A stretch of DNA of 64,000 nucleotides from Lactuca virosa (Eukaryota; Streptophyta; Magnoliopsida; Asterales; Asteraceae). Below, in pieces: positions 44,905-56,833 of the stretch. The notes beneath the pieces were generated by a model. The model did no database searches. It was not told where the DNA came from and was given only the letters and a program-made list of their open reading frames with translations. The stretch's first letter is position 1. The number at the start of each line of letters is the position of its first letter. The DNA lies in assembly GCA_928212115.1 (NCBI GenBank), contig CAKMRJ010005634.1, positions 259,091,479-259,155,478 on the forward strand. The letters are read 5' to 3'. A program made the position numbers and the translations under genes.

Positions 44905-47079
44905 TGTAAAATCTTGTTTTGAGCTACTTTCACTTTTGACCCTTATATTCAGATTTATTACATTTTGGTCCTTAAAATGTAAGATTTGTGGCTGGGAGGG
45001 GCTAATATTGCCATTTTTGAATTATGGGGCAGAACCACATATGTTGATCGTACAGGGTAAAGTCCCAAACCATAATATTAAGGGTTTGGACCATATGTAT
45101 TCCTCATTAATTCTCAAACCTGGTTCCCTTCATCAGCCTCCATCCTCTCAAAACGTTTTTGCAAAGTCTAATCTACCTTGTGAGCATTTTTGAGCTTGTG
45201 TTTGTGTGTGTTTTGTGTCTTTGAAGAAGAAAGAAGGAAGTAGAGACCATTTTGGAGGAATGAAGAACCTTACATCAAAAATCACATCATCATTTGACAT
45301 CACTTGGAGGTATAAAGTTCTTAAGTTGATGAAGTTATACTTAGATCTTGTTTTGGGCTTGATTTTATGTTTTTTTTATCCCATAAGCTTGGTAATATGA
45401 GTGGGGGTTACTCTAATACATTTGAGTTGTCCTTTCAGAGGTTTTGGAGCCTCTTAAGTCATAAAAATGTAATATTGGACACTCGTTTCATCTCATGCAT
45501 GGCCTAAGTTGTCTGAATGGATTAAGAGGTTAGGATATTTGGTGTTGGGCACTTAAAGCTCATGAAAGACCATAAAGCTGGAAATGTTATGGTCAAGGAC
45601 ATCATTTTGGACTTAGATCTGGAAAATGGACTGAAGGGCTTAAGTATTAATCTATTAATGACTTGGGTTGGCAGCCAGCTGCGTATGTTGGGCGTACAAG
45701 GCGTACATTACACATACGTGGTCAACAGGCTCGTGCCTGTTCAACCAACGCGTAAGTTGGACGTACAGCTGAGTACGCTGGGTGTACTTAGTTGGATTGA
45801 CTCGGTTGACTTTTTGGAATTTTGACTTTTACCTGATTTTGACCGAGTTTGACCTAGGGCTCTTTTGGGTATTTTAGACTGTGATAGAGAATTGATCATT
45901 TGGATGGATAGGTGATGGTTAGAGTTAAGATTCGGAGTCGGGACCTCATCAACTATTGCTTAGATTGAGAGGTAAGTCTTCCTCACTGTACTTATGGGAC
46001 GTAGGCACCAAGGTCGGCACATTAGATTGGATATCCGATTATATGATAGTATGTTATTATGTTGTATAGATCTGTTAGGTCAATATCTTGGTATATAGGA
46101 TGTCATTATGCGGTAGTGATCTGTAGATTTTCATGTTTGTTTGTTGACCGGTTATTTGTTTATCTGTTATGTATATGTCGACATGTTATGTTTGGTTGGG
46201 TTGAGGCGGTCCTACTTTTTGCTGAAAGCCAATACACCCGGGGCGGTCCGGATAGATTGTAGACCCTGCGAGGCGATCTGGTCATGCCGAAGGCCAGAAG
46301 AGCGGTCTGGATCGGATGTAGGTCTGGCGAGGCGGTGCAGTGATGCCAAAGGCTTGGAGAGCGGTCCAGAAAGGTTGTAGGCTTTGCGGGTCGTAGGCAC
46401 CAAGGCCAGCACATTAGATTGGTTATCCGATTATATGATAGTATGTTATTATGTTGTATAGATCTGTTAGATCAATATCTTGGTACATAGGATGTCATTA
46501 TGCGGTAGTGATCTGTATATTTTCATGTTTGTTTGTTGACTGGTTATATGTTTATCTGTTATGCATATGTCGACATATTATGTTTGGTTGGGTTGAGGCG
46601 GTCCTGCTTTTTGCTGAAAGCCAATACACCCGGGGTGGTCCGGATAGATTGTAGACCCTGCGAGGCGATCCGGTCATGCCGAAGGCCCGAAGAGTGGTCA
46701 AGATCGGATGTAGGTCTGGCGAGGCGGTCCAATGATGCCAAGCTTGGAGAGCGGTCCAGAAAGGTTGTAGGCCTTGCGAGGCGGTCCAGTCAAGTTGACG
46801 GCTCATTTATGCATGTTGTTGTTTGTGGTTTTTCTGTGGTGGTACTTTGGGGGAAACTCACTAAGCTTTGGCTTACGTTTTTAGTTTATTGTTTCAGGTA
46901 CTTCTGATGATCGCAGAAAGGTGAAGGCGTGATCATACACATCCTCCTGTTTTATGGCTTTATGATTTTAGGATAGTTTGATATTGATAAATACTTTGGA
47001 AACAATGATTTTGTAAACATTTTATGATTATGGGCTGTTTTGAAAAGTTTAAAATTGTTGTGATTTTTGAGACATTACA
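44905..47079 (+). repeat. Element G 3' LTR with internal duplication
   Basis: 2175 bp, TGTAAAATCTTG to GAGACATTACA, the usual ends of Tekay-like LTRs. It includes short GGCGGTCC repeats and a 392-bp tandem duplication (46001-46784). The size matches the H LTR (2235 bp), and the two share blocks such as AGGTATAAAGTTCTTA. No 5' LTR of G is present. Confidence 0.85.
46001..46784 (+). repeat. 392-bp tandem duplication in G LTR
   Basis: GTAGGCACCAAGG at 46001 recurs at 46393. Each unit contains about three degenerate 60-bp subrepeats built on GAGCGGTCC...GATGTAGG...GGCGAGGCGGTCC. The second copy has a few substitutions and indels relative to the first. Confidence 0.9.
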
Positions 47080-47630
47080 TACATAGTGGGAGGTAATAGT
47101 ACGTGTTGATCATGAAATGTTTTTGTTCATATCTGTAGTATGGTTACGAATGGGTAGAGAGAGAATGGTTCTGGCTCTAGATTTTCACACCGCCGGACGA
47201 GGTGGCAGAATACGTCGGGTTGTGCGACTAAGTTCATGGATCACAAGGAATTTGATATATAGCACAAGTACAACAATAAACAAAACACCATTTGTATTTC
47301 ATCTTGATGTTTGAATACATGGTTCTTAAAGATAATAGTATAGTATATAAATTGCCTTAAACAATTATGCAGATATAACATAAACTAGATAATTAGGTTG
47401 CCTGAAATCCATGACTAACCTTGTGCCTGAAAGCTTGTTTGATGATATCCTGAGAATACATGGAGTTTTGAGGGGAAACACAAGGTTGCTGAGAGTTACA
47501 AGTTTTCTATGGTTAGCAGTAATACTTTTAAAAAGTCTAAAGAGTGTTTTCTTTGTAAGTATACCAATAATTAAAAATGTGTTTGTAAAGAGCCTTTGAA
47601 TAACTTTTGAAAAACCAAAATGTATCATTG
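47080..47630. other. Non-TE-looking spacer between G and H
   Basis: 551 bp without LTR or gag/pol motifs. The segment is bounded by the end of the G LTR and the start of the H LTR, and thus may be the original host DNA. A 62-codon frame at 47411-47599 is described separately. A 65-codon frame at 47117-47314 (MGRERMVLALDFHT...) resembles nothing I know. Confidence 0.4.
47411..47599 (+). pseudogene. Possible F-box domain fragment
   Basis: The 62-residue frame reads LVPESLFDDIL..., then about eight unrelated residues, then RLLRVTSFLWLAVI. The spacing and hydrophobic pattern resemble an F-box N-terminus (LPESLxDDIL...SLLRFRSVSKSWLAVI), which would bind Skp1 in an SCF ubiquitin ligase. The middle is not conserved, and no downstream F-box-associated domain is visible. 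It is at best a relic. Confidence 0.28.
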
Positions 47631-49865
47631 TGTAACACCCGGTTCTGGATTTGCTTCCTTATTCAAGGTTGAGGCCAATTTTTCAGTTATCTCAAGGTTT
47701 AGAGCTTTGCGGAAGAGATAATTTGGCTATTTTCATATATGGGTGTTATGCTTTAAGTGACCCAAGTGTTCAATTGTGTCTTCGGAGACGAACGATATAA
47801 TCGTAATTTGATAACTTGGTCTTTTATGAATTTTGGGTTTTGGTTCGGGAAGATTTAAGGCGTGGGTGTGTTGTTAGAAGCGTGGGGCTTCTCGCCACCT
47901 TTCCGTGGATATAAGGTTCCTTGGAAACATACCTAAGATGACGAAGTTACGACAATTTGAAGATTTTGTAAGAAATGAACCTTAATGGAAAAGGCTTGCA
48001 TTTCATCCCCATGCGCGTTTGGCTTAGGGCATGTGCCTGGGTGAGTACGCCTAACATAAGCTGCCAGTACACCCAACGTAATGAGCAGAGTGTCAAACCC
48101 TAATTTTTAGGGTTTGGGCACTATTGAAACATCTTTTATGAGCTCAATGCTCTTTCATTTCTCAGCATGCATTGCCTTCTAGCCTCATTTCGGAAACCCT
48201 AATCTCATTCTCAGTGTTTGAGAGATCTAAGTGTGCATTTTGGTGTGTTTGTGCTCATTTTCAAGAGAAGGGTGCTTGGTGCTAGCATGTGGTTCAAAGG
48301 AAGACTTTTAGATCCAGACTTTTAGCTTCATTTCCAGCTCATTCAAGGTATAAAGTTCTTACGTTGAAATCTTCTTATGCAAGTTTGATTTTAGGGCAAG
48401 TATAAGTTTTATTATTATGTATTAAGTTATCCTTGCGAGTTTAAGCCACTCTAGGAGCTTAGAGTGATGGATCTTGCCTCTTCTGATGTTTCTACTTCAT
48501 AAAAATGCTTGCTTGATGTTTAAGAATGGTCCATGCATGTCATAGTTGGATTTGAATGGGTCTTAATGGATTAAGATGGTTGTTGGGTCCCATAGAGTGA
48601 TGCAAATGCATAAAGGTGCCAACCTTATGCATTAAGAACTTTATTTTGAGGTTCTATGAAGCTTGGGTGCAATGTGTTTAATTGGTTAAGTCAGAAATCG
48701 AGTTAGGATTAAGCCATGTCACGCCCCGTGTAACTGGTTGTATGCACATCGTACTGATTTAAAATTGCGACCAGGGTTCATCGAGTACCCCCAACGTAGC
48801 TGAGCCTACGCCCCGCATTCGGCATGGGCTGTGGACTTGTTGAGTTTTTGGGCATCGCATCTTTAGGCTGAGTTTGGGCTTATTTCGTCCAGAAGGTTTT
48901 TCATAAAAAGGGGATGTAATTTATTAGGCATTAGGATAAGACCCATATGTGGGTGGGCCCAATTTGGAAAATTAGGCAATTAGTGGGCCTTTATGCATCT
49001 TTTAGTTTGGGCCTTTTTGTTCATGGGCTTGGGCCTCAGTTGTGGTTCATGTTAGGTCAGGGGTAAATGGTCATTTTACCCCAACTATGGATTACGAATT
49101 ATAGTTTAGAACCCAATTGCTAATTGGGTGTTATTTTGGATTCATAGCTTGGGAGGCCATCAGGGTAGCAGCTAGAGATTTCTTGCAGTGAGATTCAGCA
49201 TTCGAGATGAGTTTCTTCACTGTTTTATGGGTCGAACGAACCAAGGCCAGCCCATTTGGTTTATGTATTATAGGAAGACCTGGGGTAACCGTGGCATTTT
49301 GTATGAAAGACCGGGAGGCGGCTCCTGGCAAACTGTATGAAAGACCAGAGTCTGAACTCTGGCAGTTAATTGGTAAAGTAGTTGTAGATTTTATGCTAGT
49401 TTTCTTTGTGATGCTTGCATGGAAGACCCCGAGGTGGCTCCTAGCATTTTTCTGTAAGACCCATGGTTTGGTCCCCGGCCTGTCAAGGAAGACCACGAGG
49501 CGGCTCGTCGCATAATGGCAAGGCTATGGTTGGTACATAGGACTTTTATTGATTGATTGAATATGTATGATGTCTATGGCTTGTTTGATATGTTTGGTAT
49601 GTGGTATTTGGGGAACTTACTAAGCGTTGTGCTTACGGATTGTGGTTTATGGTTTCAGGTACTTCCGGTTCGAAAGGGAAAGGTCCAGCTTGATCACAGC
49701 GCATACACCCGTGTTTTACGCAATATGTGATTTCGGGAAGGAACTCTGATAATTGTTAGATTTTAAAATGCTTTTAAATGTTTGGATAAAACTACATTAG
49801 TGTTTTGTTTATAATAAAAATGTAATTATTACCCCATGATTTTCTATGATTTTCGGGATGTTACA
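47631..49865 (+). repeat. Element H 5' LTR
   Basis: 2235 bp, TGTAACACCCGG to GGGATGTTACA. It contains degenerate repeats of GAAGACC...GAGGCGGCTC (49259-49515). Confidence 0.87.
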
Positions 49866-49868
49866 GGT

Positions 49869-49881
49869 TGGTATCAGAGCC
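49869..49881 (+). other. Element H primer-binding site
   Basis: TGGTATCAGAGCC, three bases after the LTR; initiator Met tRNA. Confidence 0.9.
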
Positions 49882-50853
49882 TTGGTTTGTGGGATTTGGG
49901 CATACTCTCGGGTGTGCCTGAACTCAAACTGACGGTTTGGTGAAAATTCTTATAAAGTAAACCTTGAATTAAAAAGAAATTTCTAATAAAAGAAAGGGGT
50001 GTGGTGCATGCAATCAGTCGAGCTCAAGTAAGTGGTTCCCAGAATACCAATACATGTTTATTATGATATATGATATGATTATGAAAAATTGCATGCTAGA
50101 CTATGGCTAAGGATCTGCTCAGTATTATATGATAGGAGAGATGCCTCTATATGACTGATTGTATGAGCTTTAGAATTGCATGCTAGTATGAATTCCGGAT
50201 AAGTGGATAGGATGGCTTGATTAGTGTATGTTGGTTAGAATTTATGTTGCCTGAATGCTGCTTGCTTTGTGCTTTGTGGGACTTCTAGTGATGTGAATTA
50301 ACTGCTAAGTGAAGATGCTAAGTCACATGTGACACAGGTTAAATAATCTTAGATTGATGGATTTAACCCTATTGTGCAACTCTTGTTTGAGTCCAACCGT
50401 TTTAGGTTCGAGTCTTTTACTCGAAGGATTATCTGATCTCTGTTGCATGTGACTATATTCATGAGGAAGCTAGTTGATATTAGTGGGAGTCTTTCAGCAG
50501 CTAAGGGCTGGGGGAGGTCGGGAACCGAGGAGAGCCTAGGATATGCTTCGGTGGGATTAGTGGTGTGGTTTAGTGATGTTTTTGGTGCATTGGTTTGAGA
50601 AGATGACTTAGAGGATTCGAGATGATTGATGAGGAGAGTATGGATAGGTGTGGAATGTAGTATTGGGCCTGTACTACTGAAAGCACATGATCCATACTTG
50701 AGGCAGTGAGAGTCTTGGAGAATCTAAGAAGCTTTTGGGAGGAGGATTCTTAGGAATGTTTTGATCTTTAGTATGTTGTATTTCAGTTTGGAGATGAGTA
50801 CTTAGGTAGGTGGTTCTGGTTCTGGTTCTGGTTTTGTTCCGGTTCAGGTACAG
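49882..50853 (+). other. Element H leader
   Basis: Noncoding, about 970 bp. It contains a hairpin TTCGAGT (50407-50413) / ACTCGAA (50419-50425) with 5-nt loop. It sits in a block of about 130 bp (50316-50445) that recurs at about 58830-58965. Confidence 0.6.
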
Positions 50854-51900
50854 GTGCTGAGCCGATCGGCGAGCAGGTGCGGGAGTTCATCTCATAAGAG
50901 ATTTCTTGCAGTATTTCAGAGATCTTGGATTAGCGCTTGGACGCGTTCCGTGCTGAGATTATGGCTATCATTGGAGCTCGTACTCTTTCATTCCGTGAAT
51001 TACGTGCATGCGGAGCTCCTGCATTCCATGGGGAGGTGGACCCCACTGTCAGTAGGAGGTGGTTAGAGGATATGGCTAATGCGTTCAACACTTGTTTCTA
51101 CCCCGAGGAGGCGAAGGTCAGATATGCTTCCTGCCTTTTGAAGGATCGAGCACGGGATTGGTGGGAAGAGGTTGGTAATGAGATGGGTGATGATGTTGTT
51201 GATCCTATATCATAGGATGACTTCTCGACCAGGTTCTGAGATGAGTTTGCATCGGTGATTGAGGTGAAGTAGTTGGCTCGAGAGTTTCTAGATCTCCTCC
51301 AGACTATTAAGATTTTGGCAGAGCTCACTGCCATGTTCCGGGAGAGGGCTTTATTGGTTCAACAGCACACAGAAGATGAGGAAATGAAGAAGGTGAGGTA
51401 TCATGATATGTTGTGAGATAATATTAGGGAGTTTGTGAGTATTTCAGGGTGCGAGACCCTGAGTGATAAGATTTCCAGAGCCCGAGAGCGAGAGATCAAC
51501 TTGGAGCACCTTGGGAAGAGGGGGTCAGATCAGGTGCATATAGTGGAGGGTCTCGGGAAGAGACCGAAGACTTCTGATCAGCGTTTGAGGGGCCAATAGG
51601 GTCGGAGTCAGTGCAGCACGTGCAGGAAACTTCACGATGGAGTTTGTCGTTCCAAGGGTATGGGCTGCTACAAGTGTGGCAAGGTTGGTCACGCCAGCAG
51701 GGATTGTCATCAAGGGGCAAGCCCGTTATGTTTTCACTACGATCAGGTGGGCCACAAGAAGGCCGATTGTCCAATGTTGAAGGGGGAACAGTGAATGTGC
51801 CTACTCCGGCTACTTTGAGGATCACCGATGGACAAGAGGGTAGGTAAGGAGCCCCAGTGCAGAGGAGCCAGACATTGCAGTTTTAGTCAGGAGAGTTCAG
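50854..51900 (+). pseudogene. Element H gag with two zinc knuckles, broken
   Basis: Gypsy Gag: capsid part in the frame from 50937 (MDAFRAEIMAI...PTVSRRWLEDMANAFNTCF...VRYASCLLKDRARDWWEEV), then stops at about 51214 and 51237. The CCHC knuckle CYKCGKVGHASRDC (51669-51710) is followed by a second, CFHYDQVGHKKADC (51727-51768), whose second Cys is Tyr. TGA follows at about 51793. Retrotrans-gag-like pattern L-KDRARDWW is diagnostic for the family. No protease motif (DSGA) appears downstream. Confidence 0.83.
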
Positions 51901-52850
51901 GAATCCAGCAGGCGACATTGCAGGTATGTTATCTTTTGTTTTCTTTTTGGTTTTATCAAGTATTTTTATGGTTTGGAATCTTTCATCGATTTGTGTCAGT
52001 ATTGTCTGTTGTTTGATTCTCTATTTATGTCTGGGTTATGTTTTCATGAAATGTTATATGCTATTTGCATGCCATGAATCATTAATGGTGTAGTGTGGGG
52101 TCGTGTTTTGTATAGCAGGTTCCAAGTGTTCGGTGGTTATTCTAGTTTTGGTCGAGATCAGATCAAGGGCATTGGGTAAAGGGTCTATAGTCAGGGTTCA
52201 GTAGGTTGGTTATCTAGCATCGTCAGGATTTGGTGGTGTCAGCAATTATGCTTGGACAGGCTTTTGCGGGTGCCAAGGGAAATGGTCTATTGCTGAGGTT
52301 TTGGTCTGATCATCTGTTCTTTGGACTTCAGGATTTGAGTGTGGTATCATTTTAAATCATCTGGGGTTATCAGTTTTACTGGGATTCTGAAAGGGTTCAT
52401 CAGGTCTTCAGGGGGTTTTGCGGTCTTTTGGGGTTTGGCTAGTAATGGATCACTAGCATTGGTAAGCTCAGTTTGTCAGTAGCTCGATCATTGAAGGCTA
52501 TGAGGGATTGGGAACCCTTCCAATATTGTGTTCATTATGAGCTTAGTCGAATCAAAGTGGGGGAGAATCATTTAGGTATTAAGGAGCAGAAGCATGTGTG
52601 AAACTAGGATGAGTATCGCATCCTCGTCGGGAGGAAGGCGACCCAAGTGGCCGTCTTGATTGAGGATTGTGTGGGATGGGAGTTCGGGAAACTTCCCAAT
52701 ATTTGCTTCACGTATTCTTGGTGTCAGATAGCAGGCTTTGGGGGACCCAGTTTGGGGTTCTAGTCATGACCCGAGTTTGGTTTGGGTGTTTAGTGGAGTG
52801 CATGATCGACTCTGGATGGGTTCGAGGTGATAGATTAGCGGTAAGGCATT
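51901..52850 (+). other. Element H noncoding interior, first part
   Basis: About 950 bp of T- and G-rich sequence with no domain. I see no protease or RT motif in any frame. It ends at GCATT (52846-52850), the left copy of the J target duplication. Confidence 0.55.
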
Positions 52851-53274
52851 TGTAAGTCCCCAATCTGCTTGTGTATCAATCAGATCCGTTTGATGGTGCG
52901 GAATCCCAATCAAACGGATGATGCCAGATCAAAATAGAAGAGAAGGAGAAGAAGAAAAACTTGAATCTTGAATGTATTGAAGATATAAATGATGCTCCTT
53001 ACACAAGATTCTCTCACACACACTATTCTTCTCTCTACTTTCTCTCTCTACAAATATGCTCTCCTTCTCTAGCCTTTCACTCCCACACTTACACTCACCT
53101 ACCACTCCTCACCCTATATATAGTAGACATGGGCCGTGAATGGGTTTACGGCCGTAAACATGTTCACAGCCATAAACACATATACGGCCGTAAACACCAA
53201 GCTGTTTACGGTCCTAGACATAAAAATACAATTTTCTAGAAAAGCAAAGTATAAACCATAATTTATACCCAACA
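52851..53274 (-). repeat. Element J 3' LTR
   Basis: 424 bp. It contains the perfect 16-bp palindrome GTTTACGGCCGTAAAC (53144-53159) and further CCGTAAAC copies to 53210. The TATATATA run at 53115-53123 reads the same way on the sense strand. A C11 run follows at 53279-53289; its complement is the G-rich PPT. Confidence 0.9.
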
Positions 53275-55260
53275 ATCACCCCCCCCCCCTTGGTTTATAG
53301 CTTTCTTTTCTAACTGACCCAACAAACTCCCCCTAAAAATGTAGCTGGCTTTTCTTGTCAATCTTCATTGGGAGCTTGGCTTCAGCGTTTATCTTCGAAT
53401 TCTTCACAACTTCAAGATGAACTTGATGAATCTTCAATGAATGACTTCATCTTAAGCAATTGGGCTTTTCTTTAGAATTTAGCATTGAACGCACGTTGGG
53501 TGAAGAGGCTTCTTGATAAGATTCTTGAAAGATAGCGCTTTCAGCTTGAGAATCTTCAGAGAGAACTAATCTTTTGGATCACTTCAGCAGGTTCAAGAAT
53601 AGCAGTAAATTGATTGATGAGGCTTCAATGCAACTTGTCACATAATCTTCAAGTCATCTTCACCTTGCTTCTGGTGTTGAAGGATTGAATGTTGAAAGAA
53701 TAATCTTCATTTCTTGCTCCTTCGAATGAGAATTCTTCGATGCTCGCGGATGAATCATTGGCTCAGAAATTTTCGATTCAGTCTCCATGAGTCTTATCTA
53801 CATCTGAATTCACTTTTCAAGACAAAACAAAACTAAAAGAAAACTTAGCACACAATATTTTTGGATTTTTTTCATATTTTCTGAAAAAAACAGAAACAAA
53901 AATATTTTTGGATTTTTGATTTTCCGAACCAAAATTAAAACAGAAATAACAACTATGAACAAAATTTAACAAAAACAAAAAATATTTGGGATCAAAGTTG
54001 TCAAGCAATCCAATATCGTTTATCAGCACATGTCTGCATGTCTAGAACTGGTCAATCACCGGTATTGTGGTCCACTTAAACACAAAGGATGTTGACAATT
54101 TGGACAGATTATAAGTGACAAGTCATTATGATATATATTCCTAAATGGACATTTAGCTGACGACAACCAAGGATATTGTTGTCCACTTAAATTAAGCAGC
54201 AAGATCTACAAACAACCTATTAAATGGTTCAATTTTAGATGTACTAGAACGTGTTTCCCACTTCCCGATATACCCCAGTAATCAAGAACTTACAAAGAAC
54301 TCCTTACTTTAGGTGAGTATTCAATCATTAAGAAAGAAGTCAGATATAGAAGTGCATATGTCGTATCCCAGGTCGGATGTCTTCCAATCACACAGAGGGA
54401 ACAACACATGACTAACATAGATAGGGGTTTAGAGAGATAGTAGAGTGCATATGATGTGTCCCATGTCGGATCTTCCGATCATGCAGAGGGAACAACATAT
54501 GGCTAACAGATAGAAAGAATTTCATAGATATGGAAATGCATAGAGATAGAGTTGCATATGTTGCATTCCAGGTCGGATATGTTCCAATCACATAAAGGAA
54601 GCAACATATGACTGACAGATAGAAAGCAAGAAAATAATTTCCTACATACCTACTTTATCAGAACCCCCCCAGTTGCCCTATCAATACCGTAGTTAAGGAC
54701 ATGAGTCCATATATTAAGGAAATGTTGAGCCACAGTTCTAGATAATTAACTTTTAGTGTATCCCGCAGGTTCCCATGTTTATCTCACTACTCAATCTACC
54801 CGAGCGTCGTATGGGTCAGTCCAAATGAAACTATATAAGTTCATATTAGTCAAGTCCTTTCATGGTCAATCAATGTCTAGACCTTTTGAATCCTTTGTGC
54901 CAACCAGCACATTAAATACAAAGTCTAGACAATTCGGCTTTAGTGCATTACACGCATCATAAATTGCCCTTTAGCACTATACTTCATATCACTTCCCATC
55001 AATACCTACTAACGAAAAACTATAAGAAAATAAAAGATTGTCTTCAAAACGAATCAGTGTAAGGTAAACTCAGAAGAATCGAGAAGAAAACTCAAACCGT
55101 AAGTCACCGATTGAATTTGCATCCAAAAGGTCTGAGAACAGCATGCATAATCTCAGAACAGATCCGAAAATTCTTCACATCGTTAAGCACAAAACCATGT
55201 GTGATCCTCTCCTTTCTTCCCTTTCCCGTAAAGGACACATACTCTCAAACAATGTTCTAA
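53275..55260 (-). other. Element J noncoding region replacing pol
   Basis: About 2 kb without gene. It starts with the PPT (53279-53292 complement). 53340-53800 is rich in AATCTTCA/TTGATGA-type words. Three degenerate repeats (54352, 54445, 54552; about 90-105 bp apart) share GCATATG...CAGGTCGGAT...TCCAATCAC...GGAACAACATATGACT. No integrase or RT motif is seen. Confidence 0.65.
54352..54630 (-). repeat. Three degenerate tandem repeats in J
   Basis: Units begin GTGCATATG (54352), GTGCATATG (54445) and TTGCATATG (54552). All contain the core CAGGTCGGAT or CATGTCGGAT and end with ACAACATATGACT or a near variant. Unit spacing is 93 and about 107 bp. Confidence 0.82.
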
Positions 55261-55580
55261 GTGTTGTACAGTTGAGAGATGCCTCCCATCATGTGCCTAG
55301 AAAAGCCACTATCAACAAACCGAAGTCTGATGATATGCCTCCATAGCGGCTCCGACACAGAGCAGGATTAGTTGGTCTTTGGAACCCAATCCATTTGGAA
55401 ACTGGGTCGACCTTTTTCATCCTTGCACGGTACTCTCTCCCATGACATATCCTGTTTATCACAAACAGAAGATGTATAAATATTAGAAGCATTAGGAGAT
55501 TTAGGAGAGTGAACCTTCGGAACCCATCTGTAGTCAGGTTTAACCCATTTCTTTTTCGAGCGGATGGGTGCCTCGGCACT
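55261..55580 (-). pseudogene. Element J gag end and protease start
   Basis: Minus strand. Gag ends KPDYRWVPKVHSP...MDWVPKTN then TAA (55368-55370). Reading on in the same frame gives EPLWRHIIRLRFVDSGFSRH, the Copia protease active-site motif with VDSG, at about 55330-55285. Homology ends near 55260 and pol is missing. The stop lies where K also has one, between WVPK and the protease. Confidence 0.72.
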
Positions 55581-56833
55581 TGATTTTGAACTAGAAGCCT
55601 ATCGTTGAGATGACTTTGATTTTTGCTTCTTGACCGGAATTCCCTTCTTGACCTTGGGAGATGGATTCTTGGCCTTGGGATTTGAATTCTTGCCCTTTAT
55701 GGCATTCCAGTCGCCACTACTTGAACGTGGCCTCGATGGGTTTCTTTTGGAGTATCTCCCTCCTGGCGCGTTCTGCCAGCCTTGTGCGTAGTAGGGAACA
55801 TATGTGCGATTTGGACAATTTCTGGCAATGTGTCCAGGTGTTCCACAGTGAAAGCAAGTCTTCTTCTTCACTGGGAAGTTGTTTCTTCCTGCCCCTGGTG
55901 GCGTATCCTTGCCTTGTGTCTTATTGTTCCTACAAGCACAATTGCAGAAAGCACTCTGCTTCACTTGTTTTGGTGGCCTGTATTTCTCAACAGCAGGTTG
56001 ATCAGAAGCAACTGAGTTCGAAGCAACAGATTCAGAGTTCAAGGAGACATTGGTTTGTTCAATAGTTTTCTCCTTGTTCTCATCCTCTACTACTTTACCT
56101 GAACAAGAAGTAGTAGCATTAGAATCGTTCAGCTCAACACTTTCTAGCACCACCACGGCAGAATTATCAAAGATATCATCAAATGTATCGAAAAAATTTA
56201 AGTCATCAGACTTTAATACAATTTCATTATCAGACACACTCTCTTTCAGCTGCTTGCTTTGATTGACTTAAAGATTGATCTGCATGGGAAGTAGAAATAT
56301 TAATATTTTCAACATTAATACTACCTCCTAACACAAATCCATATTTAAGATGTGTCTCTCTGTCCATTTCCTTTTTTGTCAAAGGGTTATACTGGTAGGT
56401 GTGATTAAAAGGAGGAGGCACATTATCATACCCTAAACCCTTTGACTGATTATTTTTAAATCTCAAACTATTTTCCATCATTGATGCAACTACTTCACTC
56501 GACACATCAAATTTTCTGAAATTAAAATCCGCATTTTCAAACTTATATTTTAATGCGTCAAGTTCAGCAGTTAACTCAGCAAGTTGTTCAGTCACAAATC
56601 TATAATTGGCACACTTATTGCTATACTCTTCCTGAAGTTTTCGGAAATCCTTGGTTTTAGTCTCTAATTGTTCTTTTAGGGGTTTCTGTCCTTTCCTAAG
56701 TTGATATCCTTCGTATTTTAGGTCCTCATTTTCCCTTTTTAGTAACTCAATTTATTCACGAAGAAATTTAATAGTAGTTTCACAAGATTGAGAACAGGAA
56801 ACTTCAGTGAGCGGAATGTTTGAGGAATTCATT
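55581..56833 (-). pseudogene. Element J gag: coiled coil and zinc knuckle
   Basis: The sense start is ATG at 56833 (MNSSNIPL), by position after the leader. A coiled-coil region follows (KRENEDLKYEGYQL, QEEYSNK, LTAELDALKYKFENADFNF), then YGFVLGGSINVEN (about 56330), an acidic linker and a CCHC knuckle CFHCGTPGHIARNC (about 55860-55820), then a basic Arg/Ser/Lys tail. Breaks: an in-frame TAA near 56755 and a frameshift at about 56235. The 212-codon stretch 55599-56237 carrying the knuckle is open. Confidence 0.75.

Noticed and set aside
45206..45825. Host exon-like frames after G
   Set aside because: They lie inside the 3' LTR of G (44905-47079) and have no homology to a known domain.
46059..46907. 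Several overlapping frames in both strands
   Set aside because: All fall in the 392-bp duplicated part of the G LTR, and the frames repeat because the DNA does. No domain is visible.
49131..49515. Two overlapping frames of about 100-120 codons
   Set aside because: They lie in the H LTR subrepeats on opposite strands and show no known domain.
54352..54630. Possible CRISPR-like array
   Set aside because: Only three degenerate long units without constant repeat and unique spacers, in a plant retrotransposon context.
55661..56065. 134-codon plus-strand frame
   Set aside because: It is antisense to the zinc-knuckle part of J gag; the minus strand has the recognisable CCHC motif.
56620..56833. 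Independent cellular coiled-coil gene at the J gag N-terminus
   Set aside because: It is continuous in frame with the J gag downstream and lies inside J LTRs, so it is part of the retroelement.
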